From Hydractinia symbiolongicarpus (Eukaryota > Cnidaria > Hydrozoa > Anthoathecata > Hydractiniidae), in NCBI RefSeq assembly GCF_029227915.1, contig NC_079877.1, positions 9,608,001 to 9,672,000 of the forward strand: a DNA stretch of 64,000 nucleotides. Reading direction: 5' to 3'. The translations under genes were made by a program, and so were the position numbers. Below the pieces are notes generated by a model. That model had not been told where the DNA came from. It ran no database searches and was given only the letters and a program-made list of their open reading frames with translations. Positions within the stretch are counted from its first letter, which is position 1, and each line of letters begins with the position of its first letter. Shown here piece after piece: positions 48,931-60,805 of this stretch.

Positions 48931-49955
48931 CTAAATCCGCGCCTGACTGACAGATGTTTGAGAGTCTACGTCTACAAGTTCTTCGGCCGATATTTGGTAA
49001 TCCACACTAAAGTTGTTCTTTATTTTTTCGAGATTGGTCTCCAATCCTTCCACTACATTATCCTCAACTTTCAAATCAGCAAATCGGCTGTCTTCATCAT
49101 TAAGGATCTTACGGCAGTTACGAATAATATGTCTGCTTTTTTTAAACAATTTGCCAACAGTTGGTTAGGAAGAAAATCCCATAATTTTCGTAACATTGTC
49201 ATAGCAGTCAAAATTGCAAATTTGGGGACTTCCTTGTTCTTCTCCAAACTCAGAATCTGCTTCTTCACAGCGAGGAAACGATATTTCGTTTTAAGGGATC
49301 TGATGACATTTTGAAACATAGGTTGGGTAATGGAGGTGGTGTTTGGAGGTGGGAAAACTAACTTGACCCTATTGCAACTTTCTCACTTTGGGATGAACAG
49401 TTATCGATAATTAACGCGCGATTCTTCTTTCCTCTGCACCAAACTGGGCATCGAATTCCTTGACCCACTCTTTAAATAATCCTGAATCCATCTAACTTTC
49501 CAGCGACATTGCATACTTTTTGAAACAGCACCAAATAACAATTAGTTCCAATCTTTCACTGAAACTTTACCGGCTGCCAACCCGTCAGACGCACTTTACT
49601 ATGTTTTTTTCCTACACACTTTGTAAAATGATAAATCTTCCTGGACAAGCCCTGGTAGGACAAACCAAATTCGTCTGTATTAAATATGTTTGGAAGTGTG
49701 TTTTTCAAACCGTGGAGCCGTCATTTCAAATTTGTCAGTTTTGACCCTTTTGGCTGAAATACTGCCTGTTTAAAATGCCTTTGTTAATTTGGATTCGTTT
49801 GCTTTCCATGTAGAAATTTTTGTTTTGGGGAATAGCAAACATCAAGCCAACTTCCTTGTTAGTTTTCCTTCTAACTCCAACAAGGCCTTGTATTTGCTCT
49901 CCAAATTGACATCTTCACATTTTCGTTTCGTTGATTTCACCGATACAGTCGCCAT
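48931..49955 (-). pseudogene. pogo/Tigger transposase, decayed
   Basis: Start region at 49955 (MATVSVKSTKRKCEDVNLE, SKYKALLELEGKLTRK) is the N-terminal helix-turn-helix part of CENP-B/Tigger-type transposases. The C-terminal part of the DDE domain is readable at 49319-49071 (NVIRSLKTKYRFLAVKKQ, ILTAMTMLRKLWDFLPNQLL) and, in another frame, at 49149-48931 (VVEGLETNLEKIKNNF, YQISAEELVDVD). The middle (49330-49740), where the catalytic residues should be, has many stops. The 3' terminal repeat is not found on the left, so that end is lost. Confidence 0.6.
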
Positions 49956-50220
49956 TTTTGTCAACTGTTTGTATCGCTTCACCCGTTTGCTTGAAAACTT
50001 TTGAAAATTGAACGTATGGAAATTTTAGCCTGTATTTCGAAACCGTGCAAAGGCCTTTTTACACTACAGATATCAAAAAAGTTAGCAAAATTCCTTCTGG
50101 GGACCTCAAATTTGCGTCGAAAACGAGAGCTTCTCGAATAAGAGAATGTAGAATACTGGAGCTTCGTTTAAGAGAGTTTTTTAAGGAAACTTGAAGGTGA
50201 CGTTTAATTTGATCGAAAAC

Positions 50221-50266
50221 GAGAGCTTATTGAATAACGAAGCGTCGAATTAGAGAGTGTCAACTG
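50221..50266 (+). repeat. Terminal repeat of the Tigger element
   Basis: Ends with AGAGAGTGTCAACTG followed by TA (50267-50268), the complement of CAGTTGACACTCTCT. GAAAACGAGAGCTT occurs here and again at ~50118, a subterminal duplication. Confidence 0.6.
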
Positions 50267-50268
50267 TA

Positions 50269-51100
50269 TACTTTAATTTTACAAATGGCAAATGTTGTTT
50301 CGCAGCCATTTTTAATAAAAAAACATGTGTGACTATTTTGTTCACAACCCCCGAACCACTTACGTGAATCAAAACATCATGAAGCATTCAAATATAGTAG
50401 GAATACTGCAATGACTTAAAAATATTTTAACGGCGAATTTTTAATAACCAGTTTATTTTAACTCCTCTTTGACTTTGATCTTCTCTTTGAAAAACAAGGG
50501 AAGTGTTAAATGGAGGTGCCATTATTTACTGGGTTATTTCTACTAAAGGGGAGTTATCATTTTTGTCACAGGGAGTTAAGATAATCTGTTACACCAGAAC
50601 AGATGGCTTGATTCAGTTTTCAAAAATGGTATTGGGCGGTCCGTAGCTACACACGCGGGTAAAATACCTGCCACAATCTTCTTTCCAAGTTATTCAGACC
50701 CAAACTTATACCTGCGATGCAATAGCTTTATTAATCTTATGCACTGACGTCAGTCTAATGCACTGTTTTCGTTAGGATCAACAATAATAACAAACGAAAT
50801 ACAATACTTCTGCAACTTTAAAAATAACACATCCACTTTGCCTCTTACAGATATGCCATAGCGTCAGTAATTAGCATCTACTCCCTTTCTCCTTTGCACA
50901 GGGCTTGCTTGGTGCTAAAACTGTTGTACACTTGGCGTGAAATGCCATTTGTGTGTATTCTGAGTGCAGACCGATGAAATGAGTAAAACAAAAACCCTAC
51001 CTTAACTTTTAGTGTATGCAGTTAGCTAGACACAAAAAGTTGTACGTGCTTAGCTTGTAGACCGTGGAGTAGCAGTAATAAAAAACCTACCGTTAATCCT
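50269..51100. other. Intergenic, no gene
   Basis: AT-rich, with only short open frames. Nothing recognised. Confidence 0.4.
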
Positions 51101-51420
51101 TGATTAAGCGCCGCCCTCGAATAAACGCCGCACCTTAGACTAATAAAAGATTAATTCTTGCATTGCGACCTGAAACTACCAACGGATGGGTCATCTGAAG
51201 AATGCATCCATTGCTTCAAAGATCAACAGACATGCGGCCAAGGTTGATAACGTTTGCGAACACAACTCTCGATACACGAAGAACTTCAAAGTAACCCCTT
51301 CCAGACCAGTGAATCTAATGTTGAAAATGCGTAAGAGCCAGTCCAGCTCATTAATTCTGAAGAGGAAGGGGATGAAGATGAAAATTTAGACATTTTCTAT
51401 TTTTATTGAATGTCAATCTA
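51085..51420 (+). mobile_element. Possible DNA-transposon remnant
   Basis: TAAGCGCCGCCCTCGAATAA followed by ACGCCGCACC is typical of the ends of a pogo/Tigger subfamily in animals. The following small frame (51186-51389) ends, in another frame, in an acidic tail (EEEGDEDENLDIF), as Tigger transposases do. Weak evidence. Confidence 0.3.
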
Positions 51421-51560
51421 TTTTTTTTAATAAAAGAAAAAAGGTGGATCTGTCTAAAATTTTTAGTCATTAAATAAGCTCTCTAGCTCTCTAGCTTTTG
51501 TGGTGACAGTAGCCATTTTTTCAAGTGTAAACACGACGGGAGTTCATCTGCAATGTCAAC

Positions 51561-52340
51561 ATGCATCCAACATTCGAATGTGTATTACACAAAACAAAAC
51601 ATTTAAAAATTTTCACTGTACAACGCAAGGGCTTCTTAACAGTTAGTGGAGAGGACAGTTTTAAGATTGTACAAAAGCGTTACATTATTCTACGTGAAAT
51701 GGCTGATATTATGAACATGATTTTTTTACAAGATGGGTTACCTATCATCCTTACTGCATAAAGTTCCCATGAATCTCAATTCAAAGAACACCATGTTTAC
51801 AAAGACATATGGACGCCTGGGTTGGATAAACATCTGGAAGTAAAATGTGAACAAGAAAACTCTGTTGATAGGTTTGAAGTTTGTTCAAAGGCTGAAAATG
51901 TAACAACAGTCGAATATCTAAAAAAGAAAGATCTGGGCGTTTTGCAAAGACCATATCCTATCATTTACAAATTCATACTCAAGCGAATTGTACTGGTAAA
52001 GTAACTGGAGAAAGTTTTAACAATGGAGATGGTGAGGGTTTACAAGGAGAAATGAAGCTTTACATCTATTTTTAAAGATCGGTTAAAAATGTTAAGTTGA
52101 TAGAAAAGTAGAGTAATATCGATAATATAGAGTAAAATCGATTTCCATTTTTGCTTCCAGATTTGAGTTATCGGGGAAATATTGCGCTAGGGGACATAAA
52201 TATTTGTTCGACTGATCGAACGTTCGAGTTATCAGGGGTATTTTATGAGAAAGGATTGGTAAAGGTTCAAGAGATTCGAAATCGGTTCAAGTTATTGAAA
52301 ATTCGAGTTATTAGGGGTTCAAGTCATCGGGATTCTACTG
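51561..52340 (+). pseudogene. HIRAN-like fragment in a pogo-type element
   Basis: Frames at 51561-51761 and 51822-52004 read together as a degraded gene. VYKDIWTPGLDKHLEVKCEQ, then NSVDRFEV, then EYLKKKDLGVL resembles the HIRAN-like module (xxxxGHLPxxxS) common in cnidarian repeat genes. The 3' end at 52340 is a pogo-type terminal repeat (GGGTTCAAGTCATCGGGATTC ends in CTACTG and TA) with TTCGAGTTAT subterminal repeats from 52210. Both assignments are tentative. Confidence 0.35.
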
Positions 52341-53036
52341 TACTAGCTACGGACTGTGTGTCCTGTAATTGTCTGAAAGTCCTATTTTATTCATCATGTT
52401 TTGAAATAAATATATTTCATAGAACAAAATGATGTTTCACTGTCATAAATATGGTTTTAGGCATAAGTTTTTCGGCTGCTGAATAAAAGGTAATGATAAG
52501 TGTTGATTTTAAAGACCGGACTGACAGGATTTGTCGTCTGCTTCATAATAACGTCCCACTATAAATCAATTTTGTTTACGGCTTTGCAAGTGCTGAATTA
52601 TTTATAATTGAGTATTTTTACACATTTGGCAAACGGGTGGCTAAATTAAAAAACAATGGGAAATATTTCTCTTTATTGTGATGGTCACGGGTCAATGTAC
52701 ACAAAGTAATTAGAATAAGTTGAAGATAAAAATAACAAAAATGTTAAACATGTGAAGAACATTATTTTTATTATTTTAGACTACTAAACTAAAAAAATTT
52801 CGAGTAAAGATAAAGAAAGTAAAGATTCAAGGAATAAAGACGAATTCGTTCGATTTCTTATTCAATGTTTTCGGTCTGTATACTTTATTCTTATCATAAC
52901 AAACTTTTCAAAATATTGTTGTTGGTCATGACAGATAGTATATTAGTTCAAAGAAGTATAAACGAAGGTTATAAAAAGCTGTTACTACTATAATACGTAT
53001 AATATTCATGGTTATCTCAAGTAAAAGATCTTATTT
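52341..53036. other. Intergenic, no gene
   Basis: AT-rich spacer before the F-box-like frame. If that is a host gene, earlier exons may be here but none is evident. Confidence 0.35.
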
Positions 53037-53455
53037 TTGATGTTTACTGGTACGTGCATACAAAACCTACTTACTAAGACTGGTTTGTGCGCATTCAAAA
53101 ATAAGCGTGGTCGTATACTAGCTAAAATGTACAATACTGGCCTTCTTAAATTTTGTCTTGATCCTTTGAATCAGCCGGACGAAGAAACATCGCTACCCCA
53201 TGAGGATGAGCCTGAACAGTTGCCACCACATGACAATCAACCCAAAACATTACTGCTCCATGCTGATGAGCCTAGATCATTATCGCCCCATCACGATGAC
53301 GCGCCCGAACTGTCGCCGACCCAAGACGATGAATAAAACTGCCTCTGTTTCACGATAGCGAAGAGCCAGCTAGTAAGCGAAACAGATGGAATCAGTTACC
53401 TGAAGAGATCGTAGAAATAATCCTTGTACAAGAAATCCTTGTAAGTAGGAAAGAT
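53037..53455 (+). pseudogene. Possible F-box-like gene fragment with acidic repeats
   Basis: The first frame (to 53336) ends in a degenerate ~13-residue repeat (LPHEDEPEQLPPHDNQP, LLHADEP, LSPHHDDAPE). In a second frame just after its stop, KRNRWNQLPEEIVEIILVQEIL has the LPxEIxxxIL pattern of an F-box. That frame reaches CCTTGTAAGT (near 53438-53447), a consensus splice donor. Either one exon with a frameshift or two chance frames. An F-box protein would act as a substrate adaptor for ubiquitin ligase. Confidence 0.3.
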
Positions 53456-55979
53456 CGAATGCTATCAAAATCACATTTGTTATTTACTGACAAAGAACGG
53501 AATAAATTAAAGATATACTAGCCGAATTCCCATGAAAGAAACCTCTGAATCTCTCATTAAACTGATGTAAGGGATACCAAACAAAAACATACAACACAGT
53601 AACTTGAATTTTCAAAACTCACATTTTAACCTCGACCCCGGGATCTTTGTCTCTTTTATAATGGGATGGCAAACAGAAACAAGAAGCCCGGGGGCTTGAA
53701 GATCTCCGCCATCAGCCTAAAATATTTTAAAATTTGAAGTTGATCTTGAAAACAGAGAATTATGGGGTGAACAAATCATTGAGTATTCTCAATTATTATT
53801 GTAACTAACCTGCAGTGTTAAAATACAACTCAATAAATAAAAAATCAAATCATGAATAATTAATTTATTAGTTCTGCTGAATTTAGCTTTAGTCTACGTG
53901 CTTGAAAAATTGTACAGAAAGAAATGACGTAACATCAAAGATGGCGCATTATAAGACGATCTTCATTATGCTGCACTGCACGAGCTTTAACTTTCGATAG
54001 GATATAAACTTTAAAATAAAGTATTCTTCATTGGATAATAAAACAATCTGTTGCACTGTTAGAATTCTTATTGGCTTAGAACTCAATTTAGCCTCGTTCT
54101 CAGAAAACATTTTTTAGCCTGGATAAGTTTCGGGCGTCCAGCCTATCTGCGCTGTCTCTATCTATCTTTCTCTCTATCTCTCTATCTCCTCAGGCGATTT
54201 TAAAGATTCGCCTTCGCTGGCGGAAATCAAAAAAGCCCTGGGATCAAGGTTGCTCACAATCTGCACATCTAAAAATATAAGTATGTGCACTAAAAAAATA
54301 ATAAAAAAAATTATGAAATAAAAATGGAAAATGTCCAAAGTAATCAAATGCGTATAAAAACCGTTACGTAAAAAGCGAAATACGCTAAAACTATATACTT
54401 GCTTTGCCATTCTAGAAGTACACCAGGGAAAAAAAAAGATACCAAACATTAAAAAAAAAAAATCCAACATTTTTTGTTAAGTCATACAAAGTCAGCTATT
54501 CAGTCTGTTGTATACGGCAAGCCTTCCAAAGTTATACTCAAAATATAAGAAATTAATAGTTGAAACATACATAAAATAGAAATAAAAAACTTGAATCATT
54601 TGGTATATTGTATATCTACCGAAATATTTTAATCTAAAATATTAAAAGAACAGTTTGCTTTAACAGACGCAAACTTATAATCAAGAAAACAATGCAGCGT
54701 TTTCGATTTTAAGAATCGAGTATACTCCAAACGATTTTATAACGACATCAACACTGAATTACACAGTCTGTAGTGTTAAAAACAGTGACTACGGAAAAAT
54801 TACTTTTTGCAGCTTATGTAAATTTTTCTCTAGGATATACACGCTGTTTTTATAAGAATAGTGTGTTTTAGTTTCAGCCTTGAATAACTTAACTTTTTTG
54901 GCAATTGCTATCTCCATTGTTCTCAATATGTTCTTAACATGACTATGTCCTGAAAACATATAATGCCTTAATAAAATAGAGCATGCTATAAGTTACTATA
55001 GCTAGCTAATGGCAATTTCTACTACATGTAACGACCCATTGCTTGGACACATATACGTACAATAAAAAAAGTAAACTTCTAATCAATTTTGTGCGTCATA
55101 CAAATGTTCATATTTAAACTATCAACCTCAGACATATTCTTAGGATATTCTAAACTTCTGACCCATTTTTCAGATTACATTCTTACAAAATAAGTGCCTA
55201 AAGAAAATATTTTCCGGCTGAAGACACAACAACAAACTTAATATTTAAGGAAAAATTTAGCTCCGAAAGAAACACCTAAAAAATCTTTATACACCCACAT
55301 TAAATTCTCTATCAAATAATTTAGACAACACACCTGCATTTCTTTCGCTTTCTCAGTAGTCCAATCAGTTTTTTACTTCGATTACTAAATTTCGCTTCAA
55401 CACAGAGAGAACGTATAGCTACAATTGTCTGATGCATTTTCAAGCAGTTCTCTTTGTGATGTTATATCATCGTACGTTTTTTTTCGTTTTAAAAAAATAT
55501 TTCTGACAACAACATTATTAACTTCGTTCGACAACAACAGTTTGTTTTTTACATTTTAAATTCGAATTACAGTCATATCCAAATGCAATACAACCTCGGT
55601 CCCAGAACACAATAATTGAAAATATAGAAAAACATAGAAGCTTTCAGCTAACCTCATGATGAGTAGACATTGGCATGCTTTGTTTAAGATAACTTTTTTC
55701 AGGATTAATTTGAAAAACAGACAACCTTCTTCGCTTCGGTTTTCTTTTTTTAGTTGATAAACAACTTGTTTCCATGAGATATGACGTGCACGTGGCTAAC
55801 CGGGGTAAAATTAAATTATTTTAACCGTAATGACCGAGAACGGCGCTGTAGCAGAAATGATAATTTGACATCCTGTTTTCTCATTTGGCGGCTTACTTAT
55901 TTTTTTCATAAAAAAGTGACCCGTGAGTTGAGTGTCGTGGACTGACAATTTTACTGAGGCGAAGGAATTAATATATACT
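53456..55979. other. Intergenic with microsatellite
   Basis: No gene supported. A TCTA/TCTC microsatellite lies at about 54155-54190. From about 55750 to 55985 the sequence resembles the outer 70 bp of repeat A (GTGACCCGTGA, GTCGTGGACT, GGAATTAATATATA), suggesting an end of a second member. Confidence 0.4.
54155..54190. repeat. TCTA/TCTC microsatellite
   Basis: CTATCTATCTTTCTCTCTAT-type simple repeat. Confidence 0.8.
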
Positions 55980-58548
55980 AGCTGTTTCCCGTGGAAGAAT
56001 CCACTGTATTCCATTTAATTTATGTAGCAGATATATGTCCATCAAAAAACAAACAATACAGCAGTGCGCATCTTACATCTGCATTATTATATAAATGACC
56101 AAAAAAATTAAAGGTTTTCAACAACTGCAGTATTTATGTGACATTTAAAATCTAAATCTACTAAAATTACTTGCTCTGACCATCTGACAAATGCGAAAAT
56201 TATTCGGAAAGAAGTTTCCAAAAGCATTTCAACATACATCTCACCCATAAAATTTAAATCACTTAAAACGCCACATATATACAAAAAAGCTGATCAATGT
56301 GAAACACAAATCTCTCTCATTGTATATGTTAAAATCAGTTAGTTTATTGCAAACCCTGCCAAAGGTTGACACACAATGTGAAAAATAAACAATAAATTGT
56401 GCCTCTGACAGAATTTTTTATCTAAGGTGTAAAAAAAGGGATTTGCAAGGACAAATTATAATGCAATAAAACATTATTTGATATATTGCATACAGTCCCT
56501 CCTCACCAAACTTTAGACAAAATGCCAACAAAATAACGGTGTTTAAACCTAAAATTAATAAAGTCCTTTTAGCAATTTGCATGCTGTTTTACCATCAATA
56601 AAGTAAACAAAATTTCAAATCTCACATAGTATTCTGTCACAAATTTTCATAAAATATATATATAAGTCATAATGAGTCATGTTAAACAACAGCAATCAAT
56701 CTGTATATAAGTTCAGTTTATGTCAATTTTTGCACCAATTTTGCAACACAAAATACAAATTCTAAATAATACTAAAATCTCTTATTTTGGTCCTTCGCAT
56801 ACCGACGGTCTCCCACAAAAGTTTAATCAAAATGTAAAAAATGAGAGGTAACGACAAAATCAAAGTTTGCAAAATTTAACTATTTCAGTACATATATCTG
56901 CTGCATATGCCCTCTAAAACAATATTTTAATCCAAAATGCCAAAGAAAAACAGTTTGCAACAAAAATCAGTTATTTCGATAATATTGCATACACTCTTTC
57001 CTCACAAAAGCTTCACAAACTGTAAAAAAAAGAATGGTTGTAGGGAGTGCTTCTGATTCAACAAAAAAAGTTTTTTTGACATATTGCATCTAGCCCTTAC
57101 CCATTAAATCTTACACAAAATTTCCAAAACTATATACGATTTAGAACACATCAAATTTAAATCAAGAAGGATCAGTCATTTCGATATATTGCACGGAGTC
57201 GGCCCAGGTAAAAATTTATACAAAATATAGAAAAACAAAGCTTGCAAGGTGTAAAATTGAATTCTTCTTCTGTGTATATATATATGGTCCTTCCTCGCAA
57301 AATTAACATAAAATGTCAAAAAGGTTCAGATATAACATCTAACACAACAAAAATCAGTTCTATCAGTATATGTCATGCCATTGTCTTCCACCAAATGTTC
57401 CCCTTAAAGTTTCACAGACACAGCCTGTAAATTAAAAACAACTAAGATCAGGTATTTTGGTCTATTTCATACCATTCTGTTCCAAATAACTTATAAAATG
57501 TAAAAATTGAGTGGTAAAACAGAAATGTCAAAAAGAAGAAAAAAATAGCTTACAAAGAGTATAAAATTGAAATCAACAAAGTAGCTCCTTTGGTGTATTA
57601 AATATAAGCCATACGCACAAAAGTTTACACTAATTGTAAGAAAATGGTTGTGTTTAGTAATTCTAAATTAAGAAAAGTCAGTTCTTTTAGCATGCTGATT
57701 AAGGTTTTTGCCCACAATTTGAAACAAATTAAATTTACATTTTAAAAATAAGTAATTTCTGAACTTTATTTTCAGAATATTTGGAGGAAAAGAACTTCGC
57801 AAACCAAAAAAAACCCAGGAAAATGTTTAAAATTTTCAGGGTTAATAACGTTTGATGTGTTTTGTGGGAATATATATACTGGGAATCTTTAGTTTAAAGC
57901 TAGCATTAGCTAGCTACAGCAGCTAATAGCTAGTCACTTAAATATAAACTGGAGACTTAGCTAGGCAAAAAGAACATGGCTACATATATATATATATATA
58001 TATTCCTAGCTAGCTAGCTAGTTGTTGGTGGTGGTTGGCTTTTTATGATGCTAGCTATAAAACATGTCTGGCAACAATAATATAATCAAAACTGAAAATA
58101 AAACATGAAAAAACCTTACAGAACCTTGCTATGATTAATTTATAAAACCATGCTCTTTTTCAAATGTTTTTTTAAAGATTTATTTTGAATGAAAGAGTAG
58201 AGAATACTCAAAAAGAACAGCCATCTTTTTCGTAAACACAATTTCCGTTTTATGCTAGGAACTTCATTTAACAGTCCGTATGCTTTGTGAATATCTAATA
58301 CCGTTTCATATGTAGCGATACCTATATATATATGCTAACATAGAGTTTTTTGGCATAAGAGTATATATATTTATATCGTTATTAGCAGCGGGTTATATAT
58401 TTACACCTTATGTGCGATTTCTATGCAGTACATCTCTAATTTTTTTAGTTAAATTTTAGCGTACGGCCACGTCATAAGAAAGTGACCCGTGATTTCCGTG
58501 TCGTGGACTCACAATTTTACTCACGCAAGGGAATTAATATATAAGAAG
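55980..58548 (-). mobile_element. 2.56-kb noncoding repeat (copy A', inverted)
   Basis: Reverse complement of 25583-28150 over its whole length with only point changes and small TA-run differences. Same internal tandem units. Its CTAGTATATATTAATTCC junction at 55975-55992 abuts another partial member in tandem, as Helitrons often do. Confidence 0.6.
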
Positions 58549-59334
58549 ATGATGAAATATTCAAACTAAGCATCCGAAAGCTTACAAAATCATTCGGAGC
58601 GCATTCTGGGGTATTAAAGAAAATGAAATACATAGTGAACAGTCAGAAATGGAAGCTATCTTGCTTTTTACTAGAGCCAGAAAGTAATTATATGCTTTAG
58701 GTTCGGAAGACCTACTGGAAAAAAATAACCAAGTCTATCCTAATCTAAGATAATCAACCAATTGAGTAGTCAGAAAAGTTTTGGATCAAAAATGATCAAT
58801 ATTTTTCACAATTGAAGATAGAGAAATTCTTAACTCGAAAAGTGCTTGGTAAAATGACCATATCATGGATGCTGCGCAGAAATTGATATGCGAAACAATT
58901 GACGAAGAAGGTAACTATCATTCTGGTTTGATTACTCAAACGAACACCGTCATCCTTTCTGATCTTATGTAAGACCACATTCAACTTCTACACGACGGAG
59001 GTTTGCTTTGGGTTTTGAGATTTTGTTTAAGAGGTCGGATACAGATTTGCAATAGTTTGAAATCGACTTTGAACCGTGTTTTTAGGAAATCCATCTATTA
59101 CTTGTATAAGCACGTATATTTCGAAATACTTTCTGGCGTTATTTTTTTTAATTTTAGTTGCATTTAGGTACATACTTAGTGAGTACAAGAAAAAAACAAC
59201 ATATTTCCTTAAGGCTGCCACACTTTGACGTTATTTTAGCATCTATTTCTATCAGCATGTTTGAAGTTTTCATGCTTTTGTATCCTACAACATTTTTTTG
59301 ATCCCTTTTATTTAGTAGAAAAAAAAGTTTTATT
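58549..59334. other. Intergenic, unidentified decayed frame
   Basis: A short stretch (58575-58680) could encode EMEAILLFTRARK followed by a stop and YALGSEDLLEKNNQ, which looks like a decayed gene of unknown family. No clear domain. Confidence 0.25.
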
Positions 59335-60805
59335 ATTTCATTGATTCTATTAGGATTTATATTACTTTTATACTAAAAATACACACTAGACAGTTCTTTC
59401 ATATAAGAAATTATAAATTACCAAGAATTTTTTTTCATTTTGGTCTTAGCCACACTCTAAAAAACCTTTGTTACGTTTTCTATTATTTCTATCAATTTTT
59501 AATGTTTTTTAGTATTTGTAAATAAAAGACACCTTATCCTTACCTTACGGATACAGTGTCTTTTTCCTATTTTTGTTAATTTGTTAGAATTTCAAGAAAA
59601 ATATCTTTTCTATTGTATTTCATATTCCGGCTTAACTTCTGTGCTCAAAGAATCTCGGAGAACTTTACGGAAGAAAAGGAGTTTAAACTACAGTTGACTC
59701 CCTCTAATTCGAATCTCTATAATTCGAATACTTCTATAATTCGAACGAGTGCTTAGTCACCGTCAATTCTCCTTAACAAACTCTTATAAAAGTATTTTTT
59801 AAAATTCGAATTTCTTTAATATGATAATTTCTATAATTCAAACAATTTTTCAGTCCCTTTAGCACGATTCTCTCCCTAATTCGAATTTTAGAGTGCAAAC
59901 AGAGCTTTTCTAAGTTGTCTTTCAAACGTTATATTTTAAAACGTTGGTCTTTCTACATTTTTTCACTTCTTGATTAAAAATGGCCAAGAGACAAGATGAA
60001 GATGGACATTCTGATAGCGAAAGCCCAACAGCAAAGCATTTGTAATGCAACTCGTATTGTCGAAAAAGATCGTCTCTCCAATTTAAAGCAATCAAATATT
60101 CAACAGTTTCTCAAATAGAGTTTCTTTTTTGTGTAAACTATAAAAATAAAATTGTATGAAACTTGCATTATGTGTTTTTTATTTTAAAATAACGCAATTT
60201 CCCGCTGTTATTCGAATTTTCACTCTCTGAAGCTGAAAGTTCGAATTACAGCGACTTTCTATAATGCAAATCTCTCCATAATTCGAAAAAAATTTTCCCT
60301 GTAGGAATACGAATTAGGAAGAGTCAACTGTACCAATTGTGAAACATTTTGTGGATGTAACAAAAGGGTTTATCTGTTGCCTTAGTGTGAGTGTTAAAAC
60401 CGCTTCGGTTTCTTGCTAATTTTTAGTTCAAAGCACAAATTTACGTCAAAAATGCAAAAAACATTTCCTCACAATTTTTTTGAGTTAGCAGAAACAATTT
60501 TGGAAAAGATCTTGGTCGGGTACAAAAAAGTCGGGTAAAATTTTAGTCATATAAAATTTAGTAACAGAACCGACTTTTTACCGTTCTATCAAGTGTGTCA
60601 AAATAAAAGGTTGGGGGAGTAATTATTTCCGAGGAAATTATGACAATCGTTTGTTATGACTGGGGAGTTATTATTCCCTTTTTCTGTTTTTAAGCTGTAA
60701 ACAGTACACAAAATTCCAATGACAAATATTTTCCATTGTTCAACGGCCTGAATAAACTTCTCCACGGGTTTATCGACTAGTAATTTTTAATCAGACCATG
60801 CTACT
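59335..60805 (-). repeat. 1.4-kb dispersed repeat (copy B', inverted)
   Basis: Inverse copy of 46680-48080, including the nested MITE at the same internal place, so the MITE was inserted before the repeat was duplicated. Confidence 0.6.
59691..60330 (+). mobile_element. pogo/Tigger-type MITE, 640 bp (copy 2)
   Basis: CAGTTGACTCCCTCTAATTCG at the left, GAAGAGTCAACTG at the right, TA at 59689-59690 and 60331-60332. Contains the same short transposase start (MAKRQDEDGHSDSESPTAK) followed by a stop. Confidence 0.75.

Noticed and set aside
25583-60805. One giant palindrome formed by repeats A, B, A' and B'
   Set aside because: The right-hand order is A' then B', not B' then A', so the pairs are separate inverted insertions.
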